64,000 nt of DNA. Source: Streptomyces sp. YIM 121038 (GTDB taxonomy: Bacteria; Actinomycetota; Actinomycetes; Streptomycetales; Streptomycetaceae). How positions within the stretch are numbered: position 1 is the stretch's first letter; every line of letters starts with the position of its first letter. This document shows, piece after piece, positions 57,533 to 64,000 of the stretch. The notes beneath the pieces are model-generated. The model saw nothing but the letters and a program-made list of their open reading frames with translations, was not told where the DNA came from and searched no databases. A program made the translations under genes and the position numbers. The stretch covers positions 186,001 to 250,000 of the forward strand of contig NZ_CP030771.1 of the NCBI RefSeq assembly GCF_006088715.1, read 5' to 3'.

Positions 57533-57611
57533 GTTAGATGGTGTGGTGGCCGTGCTCGTAGGTAGCCGCGGGCACGGCGTCATCACGTGAGGTTCTCCGG
57601 GGAGAGGGTCC

Positions 57612-57953
57612 GTGTCCGTTCCGCTCTATCAGGCCAAGGCCGAGTTCTTCCGGATGCTCGGTCATCCCGTACGGATACGGGTGCTGGAGTTGCTGCAGGA
57701 CGGGCCGATGCCCGTGCGTGACCTGCTGGCCGCGATAGAGGTGGAGCCGTCGACGCTGTCGCAGCAGCTGGCGGTGTTGCGCCGCTCGGGGATCGTGAGC
57801 TCGCAGCGTGAGGGGTCGACGGTGGTGTACGCCCTGGCCGGCGGGGATGTCGCCGAGCTGATGCGGGCCGCGCGCCGGATTCTGACCGAGATGCTGGCCG
57901 GGCGGTACGACCTGCTGGAGGAGTTGCGGGAGGCCGAGGTCGCCGCGCGGTGA
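57612..57953 (+). CDS. ArsR-family regulator, paralogue 1
   Basis: 113 residues, GTG start with GGAGAGGG upstream. YQAKAEFFRMLGHPVRIRVL, then LLQDGPMPVRDLLAAIEVEP and STLSQQLAVLRRSGIVSSQR form the winged helix. No metal-ligand Cys pair. It overlaps the SulP remnant by four bases. In Streptomyces this ArsR type is often paired with a SulP anion transporter, so the pair was probably functional before the deletion. Confidence 0.94.
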   Translation: MSVPLYQAKAEFFRMLGHPVRIRVLELLQDGPMPVRDLLAAIEVEPSTLSQQLAVLRRSGIVSSQREGSTVVYALAGGDVAELMRAARRILTEMLAGRYDLLEELREAEVAAR

Positions 57954-58507
57954 GTGCTCCGCTGCCCCGGGCCCGGGGCCTGGTCCACTCGTCTCTGCCC
58001 GCAGGCACGGATGTCGCCGGGATGGGCCGCAGCCCGCGCCGGGACCTGCTCGCGGGTCTGACGGTGGCGGTCGTGGCGCTGCCGCTCGCGCTCGGTTTCG
58101 GGGTTTCCTCCGGGCTCGGCGCGCAGGCGGGCTTGCCATTCCTCGCCGCCGCGCACCGCCTCGTGCACGGCCTGCGCCAGGCGGCCGACGTACGCGTGGT
58201 CATCCCGCGCATGTCGAGGGTGTCCACGATGGATACCACCGGCGCGCTCGCGCTCAAGGACGCGGTGCGAACGCTGAACCGGCGCGGCATCGACGTGCCG
58301 GCCTCCAGGATCCGCTCCGAGCACCAGCAGGTCCTGAAGGCGGTCGGCACCCTGGACCTGCCGCGGCACGAGGGCCATGCGTACACAACCGGCAACGAGG
58401 CTCTCGCCGGTGCCCGCGCCTGCCTGGAGCGCGCCGGGGTGCTGCCCGCCGTCCCCGCCCAGAACGCCCGCACCGACCGCTCCACTCGTGAGGGATCCGT
58501 CCGATGA
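57950..58507 (+). pseudogene. Internally deleted SulP transporter (first membrane helix fused to STAS)
   Basis: 185 residues in an intact frame. It begins like a full SulP permease (PRRDLLAGLTVAVVALPLAL then GFGVSSGLGAQAGL), but after FLAAAHRLVHGLRQAADV it is already in the C-terminal STAS domain (VRVVIPRMSRVSTMDTTGAL). A full-length protein needs roughly 380 more residues with the other membrane helices. The frame is preserved, so a short tethered STAS protein could still be made, but it cannot transport. GTG start coupled to the ArsR stop; coupled to the next gene by ATGA. Confidence 0.8.
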
Positions 58508-58917
58508 GCACAGCTCCCGCCCCGCGTCGTCTGGTCCGAGTTTCCGGTGCCGAGGCCCTCTACTTGCTGGAGGGCAGCCGCACCGGCCGCCTGGTCCACG
58601 TCCGCAACGACACTCCCGTCCTGCGCCCGGCGGCTCATGTGCTGGAGTACGGCCGCCTGGTCGTCCGCGCACCCGTGCCACGAACGGCACTGCCCGCCGG
58701 CGCCACGGTGACGTATCACGTGGACGAGATCCGCACCGCGATCGGCACCGGCTGGAGCGTGAGTGCCAGCGGCCCCGTCGCGTTCGTCTCCGACCCCGAC
58801 GAGGTGGCCCACTACCGGCGCACCCTGCCTGGCTGGACGCACGGCCCGCACGACACGCTCCTGCGCCTCGACCCGCAGACGGTGAGCGGGTTCCGCCTCG
58901 CCCGCGTGGAGGCGTGA
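58504..58917 (+). CDS. Pyridoxamine 5'-phosphate oxidase-like protein
   Basis: 137 residues; ATG overlapping the previous stop. EALYLLEGSRTGRLVHVRND is the first strand-helix of the split-barrel flavin-binding fold; VTYHVDEIRTAIGTGWSVSA and GPVAFVSDPDEVAHYRRTLP the rest. Family members bind flavin or F420. Its specific substrate is unknown. Part of a 57612-59336 run with coupled starts. Confidence 0.88.
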   Translation: MSTAPAPRRLVRVSGAEALYLLEGSRTGRLVHVRNDTPVLRPAAHVLEYGRLVVRAPVPRTALPAGATVTYHVDEIRTAIGTGWSVSASGPVAFVSDPDEVAHYRRTLPGWTHGPHDTLLRLDPQTVSGFRLARVEA

Positions 58918-59336
58918 TGGCCCGGGTGGTGCCGCCCCACCGACACGTACTGACCCTGCCCACCGTGCCGTCCGCGGTGCGTGTGGCCCGGGAGACGGCC
59001 GAGCAGGTCCTGGACGAATGGGGCATCGGCCGCCGCCACCCGGCCGTCGGCCCGGCCCTGCTGATCCTCAGCGAACTGGTCACCAACGCCGTGCGGCACG
59101 CCGCCGCGACCTCCCCTCACGTCACCGTTGTCTACGCGGCCGCCAAGGACGCCTTCGCTTTCGCCGTCCACGACCGCCACCCCTACCAGCCCACCCTGCA
59201 CGGCGCGGACACCGGCGACCGCGGCGGCGGCCTGGCCACCGTCGTCGAACTCACCCTCGCCCTGGCAGGAACAGCAGTCGTGCGCCAGGACGCCGACGGA
59301 GACGGCAAGAGCATCTGGATCACCCTGCCCCTGTGA
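58917..59336 (+). CDS. RsbW-type ATP-binding protein (anti-sigma kinase-like)
   Basis: 139 residues; ATG overlapping the previous stop (TGATG). HATPase_c_2 motifs: LLILSELVTNAVRHAA (N box), FAVHDRHPYQP (D box region), GDRGGGLATVVELT (G box). Streptomyces has many of these small serine-kinase/anti-sigma proteins. The STAS-like gene that follows is a plausible antagonist partner. Confidence 0.92.
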   Translation: MARVVPPHRHVLTLPTVPSAVRVARETAEQVLDEWGIGRRHPAVGPALLILSELVTNAVRHAAATSPHVTVVYAAAKDAFAFAVHDRHPYQPTLHGADTGDRGGGLATVVELTLALAGTAVVRQDADGDGKSIWITLPL

Positions 59337-59382
59337 TCCGTATCCGTCACCCCCACACGCGGCAACGTATGAAAGGCAGTTG

Positions 59383-59832
59383 ATGACGACCATGACCATT
59401 GAGTGGCGCTATACCGTCGAGCCGGACCTCGGCATCCTGTCCGTCGCCGGCCACCTCGGCCAGGACGCCGCCCGCCGTTTCACCGGCGCGGTCGGCTGGG
59501 TACTCGCCCGCGGCACGGGGCCGGTCATCGTCGACTGCACAGAACTGCGCGGCTGGTCCGTCCAGGGCCAGCTCGCCCTGGCCGAGGCGGCACGTCGCCT
59601 CGCCGAGCACGGGCGCCGACTGGAGTTGGCGGCCATCCCCGCCGACGGCTCCCTGGTCCCGGTCGGCGACTGCCCGCCCGTCCCCGTCCACTGCGACCTG
59701 ACGACAGCACTCGCCGCGCACCGGACGCAGCGGCAGGCAGCGACCGGTCGACCGGAGGAGCAGCGGCAGGCAGCGACCGGCGGACCGGAGGAGCAGCGGC
59801 AGGAATGGCGCACCGGAGGCTGGTCCGGCTGA
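59383..59832 (+). CDS. STAS-like anti-sigma-factor antagonist
   Basis: 149 residues from ATG 59383. LGILSVAGHLGQDAARRFTG, then GPVIVDCTELRGWSVQGQLA resemble the STAS fold, with an Asp-Cys-Thr in the usual DLSxL region and Ser near the phosphorylation site. The C-terminal tail carries an 11-residue repeat (RQAATGRPEEQ) from a 33-base tandem repeat. It lies 46 bases after the RsbW-like gene, a typical kinase/antagonist pair. Confidence 0.8.
   Translation: MTTMTIEWRYTVEPDLGILSVAGHLGQDAARRFTGAVGWVLARGTGPVIVDCTELRGWSVQGQLALAEAARRLAEHGRRLELAAIPADGSLVPVGDCPPVPVHCDLTTALAAHRTQRQAATGRPEEQRQAATGGPEEQRQEWRTGGWSG
59728..59804 (+). repeat. 33-base in-frame tandem repeat in the STAS gene
   Basis: CAGCGGCAGGCAGCGACCGG plus a GTCGACCGGAGGAG-type end, present two full times and a partial third. 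Encodes a charged Gln/Ala/Thr/Glu tail. Confidence 0.85.
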
Positions 59833-59934
59833 GCACGGGCAGCGGGCCTGCGCGAGGCCGTCCGGGCCGGGGCGCTTGAGTACGGACTGTCCGTGCCATG
59901 CGCCCTCGGGATCCGGCTCTCTCCGCCTTCCGAC

Positions 59935-59950
59935 TTGCTAATGTCAGCAA
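59935..59950. promoter_or_regulatory. ArsR-type operator 2
   Basis: TTGCT-AATGTC-AGCAA, a perfect 5+6+5 dyad within AT-richer DNA, matching TTGC-N8-GCAA. It lies about 147 bases before the second ArsR start. No gene is seen in 59833-60089. Confidence 0.65.
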
Positions 59951-60089
59951 TTCTTGAGGTCATCATTCTGGTGGTCAGGGGCCAGGATGGTCCCATGCTG
60001 ATGATTTGTGGGCGGAAGCGATGCGCGGAGCACTCACGGGGACGGCTCGGCCAGCCGGTCGCCTGCGGGCAGGACGGGAGGCCGGTTCG

Positions 60090-60440
60090 GTGAGCAGGCC
60101 GCTGTATCAACTCAAGGCGGAGTTCTTCAAGACGCTCGGGCACCCGGTGCGGATCAGGGTGCTCGAACTACTGAGCGTGCGTGAGCACGCAGTCGCGGAG
60201 ATGCTGCCGGAGGTGGGCGTCGAGCCGGCACATCTCTCCCAGCAGCTGGCCGTGCTACGGCGCGCGAATCTGGTCGTGACCCGCAAGGAGGGCTCGACCG
60301 TCTACTACTCGCTGACGAGTCCGCATGTCGCGGAGCTGCTGAAGGTGGCACGCACCATTCTGTCAGGGGTGCTGGCCAGTCAGGCCGGGCTGCTCGCCGA
60401 CCTGCAGACCGCCGCGGCGGAAACGGAACCGCCGTCGTAA
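60090..60440 (+). CDS. ArsR-family regulator, paralogue 2
   Basis: 116 residues from GTG 60090, GGGAGG eight bases upstream. YQLKAEFFKTLGHPVRIRVL and HLSQQLAVLRRANLVVTRKE align closely with paralogue 1. Stands alone: nothing follows on the same strand before the convergent FAD gene, so any transporter partner has been lost or is elsewhere. Confidence 0.93.
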   Translation: MSRPLYQLKAEFFKTLGHPVRIRVLELLSVREHAVAEMLPEVGVEPAHLSQQLAVLRRANLVVTRKEGSTVYYSLTSPHVAELLKVARTILSGVLASQAGLLADLQTAAAETEPPS

Positions 60441-60723
60441 CCAGCCCTTCGCCCGGCGGGCCGCCCGGCGCTCGACTCGTGCCGGGACCGCCCGCGCCGC
60501 CCGAAGGGCAAGACGCCCGTCGCGCCATCCCACAAGGGGAGCGGCGGGCGGCCACCGCCCGCCAGCGCCCGAAGCGACATCGACGCGGGCGAAGGCACGC
60601 GCGTACGAGCCGCACCGGGCGAGACGGTCCCGGAGCCGAAGCCACGGCCGTGCGGCCTGGAGATTCCTCACGGACCGTGCGCCCACAGCACCGGGGCGGT
60701 GAAGGCTCGGCGCGCGCGGGGCC

Positions 60724-61296
60724 TCAGGTTCTGCGCCGGTGCGAGCGGTCCGCGAGTCGGTCGATGGTCCAGGCGGCACGGAGTGCCGGCGCACTGAAGA
60801 CCGGCATGGGGACGAAGCGCGGCCGCGCGCGCCATACGGCGGCCAGGTCGTCGTGGGCCTGGTCACCGGCGAGCCGGTCGGCGAGGGGCGTACCGAGGTA
60901 GGGCGACTGGGCGAGGCCGTGGCCGTTGCAGCCGATGGCGTAGAACACGTTCTTCGTCGCTTCTCCCGCGACCGGCAGCAGCGAGGGCGTCATGGCGACC
61001 CAACCGCCCCACGCCCGCCGCGGCGGGATGTCGCTGAGCGCCGGGAACCGCTCGTGGAAGCCGCGGACGAGGTCCGCCACGACCGCGTCGTCCGGCTCGC
61101 GGGCACCCAATGCCCCTCGCACAGTGCGGAGTTGACGGGTGCCGAACATGATCGTGCCGCGCGGCGTGGGCCGGTAGTTCTCCAGGATCGTGTGCGGGGT
61201 GACGATGCCGACGCGTCGCGTCCAGCCGGTCGCCGCCAGGCGTTCGGGCTCGACCGGCTCGGTCTCGACCAGGCTCGTCCAAATCGGCGTGACCAT
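60724..61296 (-). pseudogene. 5'-truncated FAD-dependent (DAO-type) oxidoreductase
   Basis: 190 residues that match only the C-terminal half of a DAO-family enzyme: RPTPRGTIMFGTRQ, RRAWGGWVAMTPSLLPVAGE, NVFYAIGCNGHGLAQSPYLG (the last holds the conserved G-C-N-G-H-G). The N-terminal FAD loop GxGxxG is missing; coding-like sequence continues in frame upstream for about 20 codons (DLPFAPRR) then fades. A start at 61296 would give a protein that cannot bind FAD, so it is probably a remnant. Confidence 0.7.
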
Positions 61297-61521
61297 CCGC
61301 CGCGGGGCGAACGGGAGGTCGCGGGAGTGAGCGCCACGCTCGCGCTGTCTCCGCCAGTGAGCTACTCGAAGCTTTCGACGGGGGCGACCCAGCCGCTACC
61401 CGTCGCCCTGATGACGAGCAGGGCCCGGCGCCCGACCACCGGGCTTTCGTCCAGTCGGCCCTGACGGGCGAGCCCGGCCGTGCGGCCCGCCGACAAGGGC
61501 GACTCGGCACTTATGGATAAT

Positions 61522-61538
61522 TCACCCATAATGGGTGA
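61522..61538. promoter_or_regulatory. Palindrome just before the HdeD-like start
   Basis: TCACCCATA-ATGGGTGA, a perfect 8+1+8 dyad, ends one base before the chosen ATG at 61540. Position and symmetry suggest a repressor site. Earlier in-frame ATGs would lie within or upstream of it. Confidence 0.6.
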
Positions 61539-61539
61539 T

Positions 61540-62157
61540 ATGGAACACATAGGTGAAGTGGGTCGCCCCCACCGGGGCGGCGCGGGTAACCCCCTGGAGC
61601 GGCTGGGCAAGGTCGCGTGGCAGGCCCTGATGCTGTTGGGCTTCGCCGCGATCGCGATCGGCGTGGTCGCGTTGGTGTGGCCGGGCCGGACGCTGCTGGT
61701 GCTTGGCGTGCTGTTCGGCATCTACCTGCTGATCAGCGGCGTGATGGAGATCGTGGCCGCGTTCGGCGCCTTCGTCAGCGCCGGGATGCGTGTCCTGCTC
61801 GTCGTCACCGGCGCGCTGTCGATCACGCTGGGTGTGCTGTGCTTCCGGAACTCGCTGCACAACTCGGTACTGCTGCTGAGCCTGTGGATCGGCATCGGCT
61901 TCCTGATGTACGGCATCGCCACCGCGGTGACCGCCGCCGAGATGCACAGCGGCTGGGGCGTGTCCCTGGGCCTGCTGGCGGCCGCGGGCGGCATCATCGT
62001 CCTCTCTTGGCCCATCGGTTCCATCGTCACCCTGGCGGTCTTCACCGGCATCTGGCTGATCGCGGTCGGCCTGACAGAGGTCATCCACGCGTTCACCCTG
62101 CGGAGCCTGGTGCGCTCGGCCGGCGGCTCCAGGCGGCACGCAACCGCCGTCGCCTGA
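61540..62157 (+). CDS. HdeD family membrane protein
   Basis: About 205 residues from ATG 61540; ATGs at 61513 and 61531 are alternatives. Six hydrophobic segments in three hairpins: ALMLLGFAAIAIGVVALVW, LLVLGVLFGIYLLISGVMEI, MRVLLVVTGALSITLGVLCF, VLLLSLWIGIGFLMYGIATA, VSLGLLAAAGGIIVLSWPIG, VTLAVFTGIWLIAVGLTEVI. This is the DUF308/HdeD layout. HdeD gives acid resistance in Escherichia coli; the actinomycete role is unknown. Confidence 0.9.
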   Translation: MEHIGEVGRPHRGGAGNPLERLGKVAWQALMLLGFAAIAIGVVALVWPGRTLLVLGVLFGIYLLISGVMEIVAAFGAFVSAGMRVLLVVTGALSITLGVLCFRNSLHNSVLLLSLWIGIGFLMYGIATAVTAAEMHSGWGVSLGLLAAAGGIIVLSWPIGSIVTLAVFTGIWLIAVGLTEVIHAFTLRSLVRSAGGSRRHATAVA

Positions 62158-62448
62158 CTGGAGGCCGGGGGTCGGGCACGCCGAGGCCGATCCGGCCAGG
62201 GCCAAGGTCGCGCACGATCGGGCGGGCGTAGTCCATCACTACCTCAATGCGGTACGTGTTGAAGTCGTCGCGGGCCTGCGCGGATCCACCCAGCACGGCG
62301 GCTCCGGCCGACCCGGCCCCCACGCTCCAGCGCGCAGCAGGGCGCAGGCGGCAACGGTGCCGCACTCGGTGCGCAGCCGGGGGCGGCACCGTAGAAGCAC
62401 GAACGGGCGCCGCAGCAGGGGCAGTGCGGCGGCAGGGCCACCAGGTTT
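62158..62448. other. Interval between HdeD-like and ArsR 3; possible gene remnant
   Basis: No confident gene. On the minus strand 62205-62290 one frame reads ARDDFNTYRIEVVMDYARPI, which looks like real protein, but it is not tied to a start or a family I know. A Cys-rich frame at 62244-62441 (CPCCGARSCF) starts near the ArsR stop and may be chance. Confidence 0.3.
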
Positions 62449-62754
62449 TCACCAAGCCCCCAACAGTCGCACCGCCGAGACTCGGCGCGCCACCGCGAGC
62501 AGCTCCGCCACGTCCCCGCCCACGACCTCGTAAACCGCCGTTGCGCCCCTGCGATTCACCACAACGACCCCGCAGCCGAGCAACCCCGCCAGATGCTGCG
62601 ACAACTCCGGAAGCTCGATCTCCAACCCGAGAGCGGCCAACAGCTCCCGCACCGGTACGGGCCCGCCCTGCAGCACTTCCAGCACGCGGATGCGCACCGG
62701 GTGCCCCAGCACCTGCAACAGCTCCGCCTGCGCCTCGTACAGCGAATTCGGCAC
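62449..62754 (-). CDS. ArsR-family regulator, paralogue 3
   Basis: 101 residues from GTG 62754, AGGAG eight bases upstream; the GTG at 62763 is too close to that site. YEAQAELLQVLGHPVRIRVL, PELSQHLAGLLGCGVVVVNR align with the other two copies, with short insertions near residue 45. It has diverged most. Downstream there is no SulP gene, only the doubtful remnant. Confidence 0.88.
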   Translation of the reverse strand: MPNSLYEAQAELLQVLGHPVRIRVLEVLQGGPVPVRELLAALGLEIELPELSQHLAGLLGCGVVVVNRRGATAVYEVVGGDVAELLAVARRVSAVRLLGAW

Positions 62755-63477
62755 CCGATTCACTCCTGGACCGTGCCCTTCTCATCGTCGGCCGCTTCAC
62801 CCAACACGACTCCGTGGAGCCGGTCCCGCACCTCTTGAGCAAGCGCGTTCCGACCAAACGCACCCCCTCCAAGACTTGAGGGCCAAGGAAACTAACCAAT
62901 TGCAGAACTATGCAAGTCTAAGCAATCGCATCCCGGCAGTCACTACGGCGATGAACTGCGACCTTCCAACCAGGCGACACCTGGCCGAGGTTGTGCACCC
63001 CGAAGCGCGGGGCCGATCGGCATCGCTCACCGCCCCCCAGCGACGCCACTCCCCCTCACCAGCACAGCAAGGCAGACTGCCGTAACCGCATGTCGCCGCA
63101 CCCCCAGCACCGCGATAGCCCGCGGGAGAGGTGACTGGACCCACTCGAAGGCACCAGCCGCCCCGCAAACCGCAGAGCCATGCAGGAAGCGAAGCGGAAC
63201 GCCACCGACCGAGACAGCGACAGATCCGCACAACGCGCGCTCGCGTAGCCCGGCGTCCGGATGGCCCGAGCGGTGCGGTGCCGCAGGCCCAGTTGCTGAG
63301 GGCTTGCGGCTCGCTTGACGCTTCGCTCGCGTTCCGTGCCAGTCGGACACAACCCCCGGCTGCGAGTCTCCCCGTGAGATCCGGCAACCGCTCGTCGAGG
63401 CCGCGTCCCTCCCCGTGTACCTCCGGGGGCGGCGACACGCCGGTGTGCCGATGACCATCCGCGAAGGAGCTCGCCTC
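62755..63477. promoter_or_regulatory. Upstream region of ArsR 3 and of the aminotransferase, with operator 3
   Basis: 720 bases without a supported gene. TTGCA-GAACTA-TGCAA (62900-62915) is a perfect dyad and the third instance of TTGC-N8-GCAA; about 150 bases from the ArsR start. The remainder carries no clear feature other than the ribosome site GAAGGAG before 63478. Confidence 0.6.
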
Positions 63478-64000
63478 ATGTCCACATCCTCGGTGGCACG
63501 GATTCCCGGCTCGGACCGGACGGCGCGATGGGTCCGGGCCGACCGTGACCGGCTCATCCATCCCAATCTCCCGAGCGGCCTCACGGAGCGCACCGTGATG
63601 GTCGAGGGGCAGGGGTGCTACGTACGCGACAGTTCGGGCAGGCGGTACCTGGACGCCGCGGCGGTGCTCGGCATGATGCAGGTGGGGCACGGGCGGGGTG
63701 AGATCGTCCGGGCCGCCGCCGCCCAGATGGGCACCCTGGAGTGCTTCCACCTCTGGGAGTCCATGAGCAACGACAAGGCGATCGAGCTGGCCGTACGGCT
63801 GGGTGACCTCGCCCCCACCGGTCTGGACCGCGTGTTCTTCACCAGCGGCGGGGCGGAGGGCAATGAGATCGCCTTGCGCATGGCGCGGTTCTTCCACCAC
63901 CGCAGGGGCGAGCCCGAGCGGACGTGGATCCTGTCGCGCAGGACGGCCTACCACGGCATCGCCTACGGCGCCGGAAGCGTCTCGGGGCTGCCCGTGTACC
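63478..64000 (+). CDS. Class III PLP-dependent aminotransferase (3' end outside window)
   Basis: 174 residues visible; ATG 63478 with GAAGGAG. YVRDSSGRRYLDAAAVLGMM, VGHGRGEIVRAAAAQM, RVFFTSGGAEGNEIALRMAR (S-G-G-A-E-x-N-E-x-A-L PLP-phosphate loop) and TAYHGIAYGAGSVSG are the class III aminotransferase N-terminal motifs. The catalytic Lys lies beyond the window. Substrate cannot be set: diverse omega-amino acids and biosynthetic amines are used by the family. Confidence 0.93.
   Translation, partial: MSTSSVARIPGSDRTARWVRADRDRLIHPNLPSGLTERTVMVEGQGCYVRDSSGRRYLDAAAVLGMMQVGHGRGEIVRAAAAQMGTLECFHLWESMSNDKAIELAVRLGDLAPTGLDRVFFTSGGAEGNEIALRMARFFHHRRGEPERTWILSRRTAYHGIAYGAGSVSGLPVY

Noticed and set aside
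60441..60723. Possible terminator using GCCCTTCG and CGAAGGGC
   Set aside because: Arms are about 50 bases apart with many competing GC pairings, so no single hairpin stands out.
61362..61721. Minus-strand frame ending IRATGSGWVAPVESFE
   Set aside because: Its tail looks protein-like, but the rest is antisense to the HdeD-like gene and has no start or domain.
62205..62290. Protein-like minus-strand segment with ARDDFNTYRIEVV
   Set aside because: Looks like a real fragment but has no start, no family match I can name and fades on both sides; mentioned only in the intergenic entry.
62244..62441. Cys-rich small frame (CPCCGARSCF) after ArsR 3
   Set aside because: No ribosome site at a proper distance and the second half has random composition.

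Overview
The window is high-GC actinomycete DNA, almost certainly a Streptomyces chromosome arm. The reasons are many GTG and TTG starts, start-stop overlaps of the ATGA and GTGA type, a hsp18 gene with an exact RheA-type operator, an AfsR-type XRE/NB-ARC/TPR regulator, a LAL-type LuxR regulator, several biosynthetic clusters, and a secreted plant/Shiga-type ribosome-inactivating protein. I see no tRNA, rRNA, CRISPR array or insertion sequence.

Region 1 (1-19343, minus strand): a non-ribosomal peptide operon reads leftward from an MbtH gene through a 3,729-residue synthetase to a second synthetase cut by the window edge. Visible modules are Cstart-A(Val-like)-T-E, C-A(Ser)-T, C-A(unassigned)-T, then C-A(Ser)-T, C-A(Gln-like, tentative)-T, C... 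. Specificities come from the eight to ten pocket residues read directly.

Region 2 (19343-25268): a secreted Ig-like-repeat protein, a CotH-kinase gene with a translationally coupled partner, and a cytidine-deaminase-like/ASCH fusion.

Region 3 (25269-38967): a LAL regulator (minus) is divergent from an eight-gene plus-strand run: adenosylhomocysteinase-like protein, Gfo/Idh/MocA oxidoreductase, B12-type radical SAM protein, second Gfo/Idh/MocA oxidoreductase, SAM methyltransferase, SCP2-like/beta-lactamase-fold fusion, O-methyltransferase, P450. This gene content matches the logic of the adenosine-derived undecose nucleosides (herbicidin/aureonuclemycin): four core genes, then carboxyl methylation, acyl transfer, O-methylation and hydroxylation. 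It is the most interesting system here. The beta-lactamase-fold protein has Cys in place of the catalytic Ser.

Region 4 (39139-46128): a small ORF, an XRE/NB-ARC/TPR regulator with a 3' frameshift in a C run, a secreted ribosome-inactivating protein behind two abutting inverted repeats, an AHSA1-ArsR-SRPBCC operon with two operator palindromes, and an intact plus a decayed DUF2267 gene.

Region 5 (46129-57357): hsp18 and its divergent regulator, then a minus-strand operon of DUF5988 protein, monomodular type I PKS (KS-AT-DH-KR-ACP), methyltransferase, AveC-like membrane protein and FAD oxidoreductase; then a PhnA-family gene.

Region 6 (57358-64000): three ArsR paralogues, each preceded by TTGC-N8-GCAA, around an internally deleted SulP transporter gene, a PNPOx-like protein, an RsbW-like kinase/STAS pair, a truncated FAD oxidoreductase and an HdeD-like membrane protein. 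A class III aminotransferase runs off the right edge.
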